From: Lichtheimia corymbifera B2541
Lineage: Eukaryota > Mucoromycota > Mucoromycetes > Mucorales > Lichtheimiaceae
Assembly (NCBI GenBank): GCA_000697475.1
Contig: JNEU01001176.1
Location: 167,533 to 231,532 of the forward strand
Length of the DNA stretch: 64,000 nucleotides
Direction: 5' to 3'
Part shown: positions 51,290 through 61,020 of the stretch, one piece after another
How positions within the stretch are numbered: the stretch's first letter is position 1
Layout of the letters: each line of letters starts with the position of its first letter
Made by a program: the position numbers and the translations under genes
Notes under the pieces: model-generated
Databases searched by the model: none
Told to the model about the DNA's origin: nothing
The model's input: the letters and a program-made list of their open reading frames with translations, nothing else

Positions 51290-51890
51290 TTGATAGTTGA
51301 TATGGCATCATCCACAGGGCGTCGTATGCATCCAAGGCAAGTTGCTACACGTAAATAAAGTTGTCTTCTACACAATGTCTATCTGCTGTCCACGTAGAAG
51401 AAGGCTGCGAGGCTGTGAACGCTGTTTGAGACAATGGAGAATAGATATTGCTAATGATAACTGCTGGATGAACGCCGTTACGATTGGTCGTAGTAGAGGA
51501 GCGCACAAGAGATGGTGTGGGTCAATAAACGAGGTTGTTGTAGTAGAATGTACACCCCAAGGAGTTGCCATTCAGTCAAAGAAAATCAAATCAAGACGGT
51601 TGTAGGATTGACATGATGGGTTGAAGCAGGACAATCGTTTGCAGGTGATAGTTGTAGTTGAATGGGGCAACAGTTGAGAATGGGAAGAAGCGGGAGATAA
51701 AGTGGGAGTGGAAGAGCTGGAAATTAAATGAGGCAGTCAGACATATCCATATACACTGATATCAATGCATGATATTGGGATTGCCTGCCACGAACCTCAA
51801 ACTTTCACACAACGTACTATCGATATGCTGATCAACTTTGTATTAATAAAGAGCCCACATTTCATTTGAAGATTTTGAACGGGAAGGCTT
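51290..51890. repeat. Dispersed block C, copy 3 (diverged)
   Basis: Matches 27330-28020 and 46610-47150 with many changes; landmarks are GGCATCATCCA, GACATGATGGGTTGAAGCAG and a final core unit at about 51790. Confidence 0.75.
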
Positions 51891-51953
51891 GCTGCATTGA
51901 TATAGTAGGAGAGAGAAGTACCCACGGCCATTTATTTACTCGTTTCACATAAT

Positions 51954-54214
51954 TCACCACCTCCTATCTCTGTCTACACTATCCCAAAAATCCGTCCAAA
52001 TAGTTGAATTAAAGTCCGAATCCGCTGTACGGCTATACTTGGTACGGCAACATGGCATATCTGCAGATTGGCTTTTGGTAGAAGATTTATCAGAGGGAGG
52101 AACATCCACTGCAGGGTTCCCAAGGAAAAAGTTGACAGGCTTGAGCGTCCACCCGCATGATTCAGTAGGCATGATGGGGAAATCTTCGACGCGTGGAATA
52201 TGGGTCAATCCGAATGTGATCCAACACACGATATCCTTGTCACGCACATTTTGTGTCTCTTGTATCCATGTTGGTAATCCTAAATTGGCATTTGGATCAC
52301 TTTGACAGCAGTAGAACCCACCAGGGAACATCTGGTCTTGCTTAAAAGGGGTCACCCACAATGACTTGGATGCAAACCTTGCACGCTCATAGACAACGGA
52401 CCCTGGTTTGGGCAACATGGTCGAGTTCCCCTGAAGGGTTACTTTGAATCCTACAGGCTGTTTGGCCCATGGGTGGATCTTGCTTTCATTGATAATTTTC
52501 CATGTACGATTTCTCTCTCCACAAGCCATCGATTGCGCCTCGTTGGTGGTGTTGAATACCTTGGTGATGGGATAAAACGAATTGCCGACCATGTTGTCCG
52601 GGTGCCCAACAGGCAACTCTGAAACAACCACATCCAATTCGGCCACAGAATTATAAATGCCATCCAACATTGGATCAATCCGCATATTAAAAAGATGCTG
52701 GTGATGTTGGGCATCGATTTGAGGAGCCACTATAGTGCCAAAAGGAGCCGCATCCTAAAGATATATTAGTACTGAAATCAGCAGCTCGATCCATCACGTA
52801 TCCTACCTCGTCTTCTGCAAGGACATGTGTGTTTAGCTCACCTGTAGCCTTGACTTCATATTGGATTGTTCCATCCTGATAAAAGTAGTAATACAAGCCA
52901 TAGTCGTAATTGGCCACTGGAGAATATAAAAATGAGCACTTATCATCATACACCACCACTGATCAATGATTCAGGTACATACCCGTAACGATATGTGATA
53001 TCACTAAACGTCGCGAACGTACAACATGAGACTTATTGTTCCGGTAATCGGTATGCTTGAACAGTAAACCAGCATCCTCTTCATGAATACAAATTGCGCT
53101 TGGGATATGCCATGGATCTCCTTTCATATCACTGAGCACGACATCCATATAATGAATTCTTCCTACGCAATCGCATCCAAGCTCCAATGAATTTGTCTGA
53201 TATCCCAAGCCATATTCCCCAACATCGAAAGCCATCTTTCGAATGTGTGGCTCATATGGATTGCCATAGGGCACTACCATCTCTGCAAGGGCCATCCTAT
53301 ACAGTATTGGGCGCACGGTGCCATCCATGTCTCGATAGTTGACGTTGCGAATCACCAACCCCTCCCGATAATTGAATCCAATATGCATATTCCACTTTTG
53401 CCAATCAATCTCTTGTCCACGGATAGTGAAGCTTACACCGTGGGGCTGGGTAATCTCTATCGGCTTGAGGGCCTTACGCAAGTTATCGTAACCCACTTGC
53501 TCCGGTAAAAAGGGATGGTTGGCAAGGGGGATCATAGGTCGTTTGTGTTTGCTATTACGCCGCTTGATTATCTCAATTCCCACCACTTGTTTGGCATTAA
53601 CATCTGGTTTACGTATCAGCGTGTTAGCATGCATTGAACTCATCTTCATTTCATTACCACTTGCCATAAATGGGCACAAAATCAAGTGGATGGGCGTACT
53701 GGTTATCACCAGGGGATGTGCGTATATACAAGAACGCTTGGATAAGACGTCTGTTCTTGATAGTGTCTTGCCACCCGATTCCCCATGTGTCTGCAAAGAC
53801 GGTCCTCATATCATCAATCCCGAGTTGTTTACATTGATCAATGACGCCTGGATCTTGTAGTATCATTTCTTCTGCTTCCATCATCTCATCTGGATGTAAG
53901 GTTGGTTGCACTTCATGTAATTTCTTCCATTGTATGATTGACTGTTTGCTCAAGTTGATCATCACCTCGTGCACAAGGCCGGATGGACGATCGACCAATA
54001 TGACCAAAGCTTCACGGTCAATGATAGAAGGCGTATTTGACGCGTTTTCCCAACCAAGGTAGCTTAACATGATGTCCTTGGGAGGCTCTTTGAGCGATAT
54101 GGAGCTAAAGATATAACCAATGCTTCCGTGTGCCTTGCGAATGATGGAGGACGCTAAGCGGATTTCTTCAGCCGAAAGGTTATCGAAAGGATTCAAAGGA
54201 TGGTCGTTCGTCAT
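51954..54214 (-). CDS. Copper amine oxidase
   Basis: Four exons join in phase: 54214-53665, 53603-52983, 52916-52807 and 52754-51954, giving 693 residues. The first intron has a GC donor (TATG|GCAAGT). The topaquinone consensus NYDYG is intact (Tyr about 394 becomes the cofactor), the catalytic-base motif FDVGEYGLG precedes it, and copper ligands are visible in HHQHLFNM and THIPRVEDFP. The enzyme oxidises primary amines to aldehyde, ammonia and hydrogen peroxide, letting the fungus use amines as nitrogen source; peroxisomal location is usual in fungi, but no clear C-terminal PTS1 is present (ends RRW). A second ATG lies 15 nt upstream; the TATA box position favours the start given. Confidence 0.95.
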
Positions 54215-54748
54215 GCTGGTGTGGGACATGAGTAAAATGTGCACGCCTTATATATATTGCGGAGTGCTCGTTCCTGTTACACATATTCTTCATGTGCATG
54301 ATAGATATCCTCACGTTGTAAACGTCTTGGGAATACCCACCATGTTTTCTCTACATTTACGACAATGGAGCCTGTAATAAAATCAAATGCGGTTTTATAT
54401 ATTCCAACGAGTCTCTCTCATAGCTTTCTTGGCATACACGCTGCTGAATGCTGTATGATGTGGCTAATCGTTGGCGAAAGGATAAAACAAATAATGCCTG
54501 AGTTGTCAGGTGCTGTTTATATATGGATTGTTCTAACGCATTCCCATCTTTATTGTCCCCACACAACCACAAACCATCTCCGTACTCACAAGCAGCTGAT
54601 ACAGAAAGCAAGTTTGACACCAGAGATATACCCAGCATAACATGTAATATGGTGAATCGGTGCAGATGCCTGCAATGTGTATTATGTTTTACGAAACATG
54701 AAACAATCTATTACTATCCGGGAACGTAAATAGTTTACAGGGACGTGA
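54215..54748. other. Promoter region of the amine oxidase
   Basis: On the minus strand TATATATAAG lies at about 54247-54257, some 33-43 nt upstream of the chosen ATG. The rest of the region up to the biotin carboxylase stop holds no supported gene. Confidence 0.5.
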
Positions 54749-56802
54749 CTAAAGTTTGCTTTCTTTGGCCTCTGACGTTTCTACAATAAGATCACCACCT
54801 TCAACAAGGTCGTTGGGTTTGGCATAAATTGCTTGAACGCGACCAGGGATTGTAGCACGAACCACTGTCTCCATTTTCATAGCACTCATGACAAAGACTT
54901 GCTGCCCTGCTTCAACGATATCTCCTTCATTGACATTGATTTCCACCACCATGCCAGTGATCGGTGTCGCTATTTCGGATGGTTGACGTGAAGAAGCTTT
55001 ACGACGCATAGCTGAGCCAACAACGGCTGATTTGCGAGTAAGTGTGATGGCCAAAGGTTTCTCAGGCTGAAGCGTGGTTTGTATCTCGGCAACAAATTCG
55101 TCAGGAAAGTTGTTGGTAGATATGGATTCAATCTGCACAGTATGTGCTTGTGTTGTAGCTGCTGTTTTATCTTGAGCATCCGTAAACTCAATGTTGAAAG
55201 CATCACCGGGCTTAAATGTCATTCCACCCGCTGCAGAAGTGGTCGCTGCAGAAGCAGGCTCAGCTGATGGATCATGAGCAATTGCTTGTCGACTTGCTAA
55301 ACGTGCCTTTGTAAACGTGTCACTCGCCTGAAGCACGACGTGTGTTTGTTCCTCAAGTGCCTTGATATGCACGTCCTGCATGCAATTGTTGGTAAATATG
55401 GGGTGCGTAATCAACGCTGTCATGAAATCAATGTTGGTATCCACTCCTTGAATATCTGTACGCTCTAGTGCCAATAACAACTTTCGAGCAGCATCATTGT
55501 ATCCTTGTCCTGTCACAATCACTTTGGCAAGAAGAGAATCAAACGTCTAATAATAGAATTGCATGCAAGTGAGTGAGTAATCCATGCGATGAAAAAAACC
55601 ATCATACGTACGGGTAAAACAACACAACCAGGCTTGATCCAAGTATCAATACGAATGCCTTGACCCTGAGGAAATTGAACAGCGGTAATCTTGCCCACTG
55701 ACAACATGTTATCTTTTGCAGGATTCTCAGCAACAACGCGTGCCTGAATAGCGACTTGACGTGGGACCAATGGGATGGATGCTTGTGTCAGAAGCAGATC
55801 GGTATCAAGGCGGTCACCCATGGCTACGCGGATCTGACTTTGTACAAGATCGACTTGAGTGATTTGTTCAGTGATGGTGTGCTCGACTTGGATACGTGGA
55901 TTGACTTCGAGGAAATAAAACTTGTTTTGCTGTGGTTGGACCAAGAATTCGACGGTGCCAGTGGAATCATAATGGATGTACTTTCCAAGACGTACTGCAG
56001 CTGCATGTATTGCTTGTCGAAGCTCCACATTCAATGATGGGCAAGGTGCCACTTCAATGATCTTTTGATATCGACGCTGAGCTGAACAATCACGTTCCAA
56101 AAGATGAATCAGGTTGCCATGCTTGTCACCGAGGATCTGTACTTCAATATGCTTGGCTCCTTTCACGGCCTTCTCCACAAACACTTGTTTGGTCGGCGAC
56201 TCGTTCACACATCGTTGTAGTGCATCGTCCACTTGTTCTCGCGAATGCACCATGCGAATGCCACGTCCACCACCTCCATCGCGTGCCTTGAGCATAATGG
56301 GATAACCATGTTGTTCAGCAAAAGCAAACACCTCTTCCACTCGCGTCACTGATTGCTCTGAACCAGGAATAACAGGTACACCAGCTGCTTGAGCTACTTG
56401 ACGTGCAGAGACCTTGTCACCAACGGCTGCAATACATGAAGGAGAAGGACCCACGAATAAAATATTGGCTTGCTTGCATTGCTCAGCAAGTTCTGTGCTT
56501 TCTGACAAGAATCCATATCCCGGATGAATAGCTGTAGCTTGTACACTAGTTGTTGCATAGATTGATCAATTATCATCCTATTGAATAAAAGAAGAACAAG
56601 AATACCTTTTAGCGGCTGTAATGATTTGTTGAGGATCCAGGAACGAAGCAGCACTCTTGAGTTTGATTGATTCATGCGCTACATCACAGTGGCTCTTGTC
56701 TTGTTCATCTGCATACACAGCCACAGTCTCCAGACCAAGTTCACGGGCAGCATTCAATGCTCGGATAGCAATCTCGCCTCGGTTACAGACCAATAATTTC
56801 AT
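54749..56802 (-). CDS. Biotin carboxylase-BCCP protein, pyruvate-carboxylase-like, without carboxyltransferase domain
   Basis: Three exons join in phase: 56802-56606, 56545-55612 and 55546-54749, giving 642 residues. The start is CNRGEIAIRALNAARELG, as in all biotin carboxylases. The ATP-grasp loop KARDGGGGRGIRMV, RDCSAQRRYQKIIEVAP, the YDSTGTVEF strand and EVNPRIQVEHTITE (catalytic Glu/Arg) are intact. After about 140 residues of linker comes a biotinyl domain with SAMKMET, the biotin-lysine motif in its pyruvate-carboxylase form. The reaction is ATP-dependent carboxylation of biotin; the acceptor partner is not encoded here. Length equals acyl-CoA carboxylase alpha subunits (PCC, MCC), so an alpha-type subunit is the main alternative. 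No mitochondrial presequence is seen. Confidence 0.88.
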
Positions 56803-57117
56803 TCCTTGAACAAGTGTGAGTGTGTGTGATATAGAAAAGAAGAAAAAAAGGGAGATTATGAATTGTGTGTGTCTGCCAAATAACCAAGATGATTCCCTCT
56901 TACTCAGCGCTTTCCCCACGGGCTGGGAAGGGCTTAACCACCCAGGAAATTCACTTGAAGGTCGGACTAGAGAGTCATTGTGTTTTCGTAGACAACAATG
57001 CTCAAAACCAATTTACATACGAGAAACAACCCCAATGCTTATACGGTTGTGCTTACAGCGACGGAGCAATTGCCAAAAGATGAAGACCCCAGATGTAGAT
57101 GATATTGTGAGAGGACC

Positions 57118-57545
57118 ATGTATTCTATGATAACAAGCAACCTGTTGTTCATGCATATCTTGAGAGACGCGCCCAATCTCGAGTGAAACATTGTTTACGC
57201 ACAAGGCGAGAAATCAGATATTCACACCCCCTACCACCATCACAATGACATAGCCTTCATCCATAGCTTGGGAGAAAAGAGAGCCCGTGTGCTCAATGAT
57301 TGACACGGTACTCCGTGTATATTAAATATAATCCATAGCCGTTAATCATCACGAACAATGTATTGGTGATGCTCAAAGGAGAGTGAGATGCCCTTGTATT
57401 CCATCATCACAAGCAACATGTCGTCCATGCATATCTAAAAGAGTGAGATGCACCCAATCTCGAGTGAAACATTGTTTACGCATAAGACGAGGAATCAGGC
57501 GTTCACGCCCTCTACCACCGTCAACGCGATAGGGATGACTCCATC
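57118..57545. repeat. Direct repeat, two copies 276-280 bp apart
   Basis: 57118-57250 and 57394-57540 share ACAAGCAAC, CATGCATATCT and CCCAATCTCGAGTGAAACAT. Copies differ at roughly one base in seven. Confidence 0.7.
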
Positions 57546-57614
57546 ATGCATCAAAAAGACACAAACCCGTAAAGCACTCTCACGACATTTTTCTTTCTTG
57601 CTTTTATCATTTTT

Positions 57615-57617
<3 letters not shown>

Positions 57618-57651
<34 letters not shown>
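57618..57651. repeat. (CA)n microsatellite
   Basis: About 17 uninterrupted CA units following a T-run. Confidence 0.97.
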
Positions 57652-57652
<1 letters not shown>

Positions 57653-57971
57653 GCCGTTCCAATGGCACGATGAACCTTATTTTCTCGTAAAGATACGTGT
57701 GCCTTGATGTACACGAGCGCTGTAACATCAATCACTGACTTCTTTCATAGTAGAGAAGACGTTGTCGGGTCCCCACGTTTTGACACAGCTGTTGGCGCAT
57801 ATGGCTTATCAAGGATGGATTTATCACAAACTAATCAATGAAGGGGAAGTACATTTTATTTCATGGGAGCACGCTACAAAGGATCTCACTTCTTCTATAT
57901 CTAGTTTCTTTTGCCCATGTTGAGCTGACCATCTCAATGTGGGCTGACAACACGGGGTTCTGAGATGCACT

Positions 57972-58218
57972 ATGATTGTCGGGGAAGAGCTTGGTCAGGA
58001 GCTTGTAGATCCACTTTCAAATGCTGCGGAGAGCCTTGTGGATTACTTTCTTTGGTACCTTCAAAGGTAAGTTTATCAATCATTATGGTCAAAAGTATTT
58101 GGGTTTGACAACGTTTATTTCTAGGGCCATCTACTATATGAATTGCCGTTATGCCTCTGTCTTAGGTATGGCGGTAATAGCCGGCACGGGCGAGTCCGTT
58201 GAAGCTCATTTTGTCTGA
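57972..58218 (+). CDS. Candidate small two-exon gene
   Basis: Exons 57972-58066 and 58125-58218 join in phase across a 58-nt intron with GTAAGT and TTTCTAG, giving 62 residues (begins MIVGEELGQELVDPLSN). There is no match I recognise. The good intron is the main support; the open frame is short and further 5' exons cannot be excluded. Confidence 0.4.
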
Positions 58219-58390
58219 GGAGATTGGGACAGCAATCGAGGGTTCAATTTCTGGCTGAGGGCTAAATCAGCGGGGGCCATCTGCTTTTGGGTAGGCAGTG
58301 TCCTCGCGATTAAATACGTGAAGTGCTTTTTATGGGGCTGCTGAGATTACTCCAAGTCCATATACGATCACAATGTTGTAAGCTTCATTT

Positions 58391-58762
58391 TCATAGTCTC
58401 AGAATCTTTGTTGCTGCAAGAAATAGTACTCGAATACATCCATCCAAGCCATAAAGCACCACTTCAACAAGTCCAATAACACGTCCGAGTTGATAACATC
58501 CAAAGAATAATAGCAACAACGATAGCAACACGCCAACCAACACCAAATTCACTTGATACGGCTTGAGTGTGCCACCATCAAACTTGATATTCAGAGTAAT
58601 TGGAAACGATAGAGAGAACCAAGCTGTACTAACGGCAACAGCTGTGGTGGACTGACGCCTACGCCAAGAAAACTTCCGATGAGGCATCCATTGCTTTGCT
58701 CGATTGACCATGGCACGACTGTATTCAGATGCGCGATTCCTTCTTCGTGCAAGGCTGTTCAT
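58391..58762 (-). CDS. Hypothetical small membrane protein
   Basis: A single exon of 123 residues, ATG at 58762. The N-terminus is very basic (SLARRRNRAS, KFSWRRRQS) and is followed by a hydrophobic strand region, one clear membrane helix (VNLVLVGVLLSLLLLFFG) and a second, weaker hydrophobic segment at the C-terminus. A basic N-terminus before membrane segments would fit a mitochondrial or ER membrane protein. Upstream of the ATG the frame stays open with more hydrophobic residues, so an earlier start is possible. Family unknown. Confidence 0.5.
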   Translation of the reverse strand: MNSLARRRNRASEYSRAMVNRAKQWMPHRKFSWRRRQSTTAVAVSTAWFSLSFPITLNIKFDGGTLKPYQVNLVLVGVLLSLLLLFFGCYQLGRVIGLVEVVLYGLDGCIRVLFLAATKILRL

Positions 58763-58926
58763 GAGTGTATGCGTGTATGTGGGTATGCGTGTAAATGTAG
58801 GTATATGGAAAAGAGAAAGCAAACAACAGCAATGGTAACCATGTGGTACAAATGACAGGTGCATGCGTACCTACCTATTATCCATCCCGTGCTCAGCCCA
58901 ATCTTCTATACATTATCGAGTCATGT

Positions 58927-59850
58927 TTATTGAATAAAGTTATGGATGATTAGAATCATAAAAGCGAATATCAACGGAGTAGAACAAAGTGATGACCATG
59001 ATTTGCTTGCATCGTTCGTGCCACCACCTCCACTACCAGCTGCTGAGCTCTTGATAGTATACGGACCTGCCAACGAACGGACATTAGAGGATGATGATGT
59101 TGATTCTACTGCAATATAATAATAAGGTCCTGGAGGAACGAGGTTGAGAATGCTTTGTGTCGATATGGATACACCATATTTTCTATCCTTTGTGCAATTG
59201 AGACTAGGAAACAACTGCACCACAGCTGTAGCAGTTTCGCCAAGGATATCGGGGCTGCCCCAGTAAAGCGCCATGCGAAAGGTATCTTCGTACGACCAAC
59301 TCACAAGCAATGGACCTCCCATCTCAATCGTGTTTCCATTTTCTCCACACTTGCCACCGCTGCATTGGACATCCAATTCAAATGGATACGAAGGTCCCCG
59401 GGTGTTGTTCATTGAATCGTCTGATCCATACACGGTGTATGGCCCAAAATTCGTTGTATAATCGCTGTAGTTGGCAGCATCATATGGCGTCAAAATGATC
59501 CAGTAATAGTCTCCAGAAGGTAATTTGGGTGGCAATGTCAATGATGTTTTGTATGTATCTGCTTGGGCGTCTTGTGTAGGTTTCTCGTAATCCAGGTACG
59601 TGATTAACGTATTAAGCGCATTTGTTCGTAATCCCCATGCAAGAACAATATCAAAGCGCTCTGGTAGATAATGATTCGCAAACTGCCAGGTCAGATCAAG
59701 CTTCGAGCCTGCTGGGATGGGATCTCGATTGATGTCTTGACAAGGCCTATTACAGCTTAGCGATGCAGCAGCAGCATCCGTGATCATGGGTAGTAGCCAT
59801 AGTTGAAATAAAAGTGCCAGATTCAATAGTAGGTTTTTGGATGATGGCAT
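58927..59850 (-). CDS. Secreted, probably GPI-anchored cell-wall protein
   Basis: A single exon of 307 residues from ATG 59850. The N-terminus is a signal peptide (about 1-28, LLLNLALLFQLWLLPM core, cleavage near DAAAAS). Two beta-sandwich-like repeats follow, each ending in a GPYT strand (GPYTVYGS, GPYTIKSS), with paired cysteines and N-glycosylation sites (NYS, NNT, NCT). The end is a Gly/Ser linker, a likely omega site and a hydrophobic tail (LIFAFMILIIHNFIQ), the pattern of GPI anchoring. The first repeat resembles the Kre9/Knh1-like Ser/Thr-rich GPI family, tentatively. It would act at the cell surface or wall. Upstream the frame stays open for 122 codons to 60216, probably the leader. 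Confidence 0.75.
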   Translation of the reverse strand: MPSSKNLLLNLALLFQLWLLPMITDAAAASLSCNRPCQDINRDPIPAGSKLDLTWQFANHYLPERFDIVLAWGLRTNALNTLITYLDYEKPTQDAQADTYKTSLTLPPKLPSGDYYWIILTPYDAANYSDYTTNFGPYTVYGSDDSMNNTRGPSYPFELDVQCSGGKCGENGNTIEMGGPLLVSWSYEDTFRMALYWGSPDILGETATAVVQLFPSLNCTKDRKYGVSISTQSILNLVPPGPYYYIAVESTSSSSNVRSLAGPYTIKSSAAGSGGGGTNDASKSWSSLCSTPLIFAFMILIIHNFIQ

Positions 59851-61020
59851 GTTGGTTGTGAGTGAATGGGTGGAAGAAGCGCAATGATAAATAGCAACAT
59901 CCACTGAGTGTGCACACCGTTTCCTCCAAGAAATACAAAAAGATGCTGGTGCGTTGGTGTCACGTTGTACATATCCATCAAAAAGGATCATGATCAAAAC
60001 AAAGCGTATATCACAATAACAACGCGCGACAATGTCAATATTATAGGTGCCCCGGCACAATGAGCAACAAGTGGCTTTGTCATCAGATGACCCGGCATCA
60101 AGAGCGATGGGTTCAAAATATACATTTCGAGGGTCATCAATACTGCTTCTATTAGGGCCATTTATTTCTATAATCGTGTACGTATACATGATGCTATGAA
60201 TGGATGGCGTTGGCATTCTCTTTCAACAAGCTTTCCCCCTCTTTGGAATATCACACCATATATGGTACCATGTCAACAATCTTGCATGGGATAATTCCCT
60301 TCTATTTCTAGAACATTGATGCAGATGATGAATGAACCCTGAATTCTCGATGCCATCCAGACAAGATGCACGCGAGATGGTATGCATTCTCTTGATGAGT
60401 GCGACAGAAAAGCAAAATCACCTTCAACTCAGATCTGCACAATCAACTGATCTCTTTGTATATAAGATCGAAAATGAACATTGATCCTTAAAGTCCATGC
60501 TGCCGAAATACGGAACCTTCTGGATATGTGATTTCCCGTCCATCCAGCCGTGGCTTGATCCTTAATCGTTGATCACCAACTCACTGGTTCAGTAGCCATA
60601 TAAGCCAAGATGGCGTTATTTTTAGTGGTTTCTGCAAGAGATTATAATAAATCTTGTTATAACTCAATACTGTACTACAACTACTCAACTATGTTCTATA
60701 TTGAATAAGCATCATGTTCCTTAACCTTAAAGGTTCATTGTTGTAGTAAGTACAAGGAGGATCTGGCTTGGATTGATTACAAACAAAGCAGCTCTATGGT
60801 ATTTTTAAACTACAGTGGAATAGTGTAATGAGGATAATATGAAGCCATGGTCAACAAGTGAATATTCTAGCATACGGTGCATCTATTTGTCAAGTGCATT
60901 AAGCTGCATTAAACGGCTGACAGCATGTACTGGCACACGCGGAAAATGAAAGCATTTCATGTGTAATGAGCAGCCTGTGCAACCTTGTTGCTGTGGTCCT
61001 CTTTTCCTTTCTTTATCGAC
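59851..61020. other. Divergent intergenic region
   Basis: Lies between the GPI-protein gene and SEC8. The first 370 bp (to 60216) is an open minus-strand extension of the GPI-protein frame. No other gene, repeat or RNA seen. Confidence 0.5.

Larger units (their letters stand above)
56803..57971. other. Intergenic region with duplicated segment and CA repeat
   Basis: Contains the leader of the biotin carboxylase, a duplicated segment (57118-57545) and (CA)n. A frame at about 57740-57915 (holds AYQGWIYHKLINEGEVHF) looks coding-like but has no start codon or splice link that I can defend. Confidence 0.4.
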
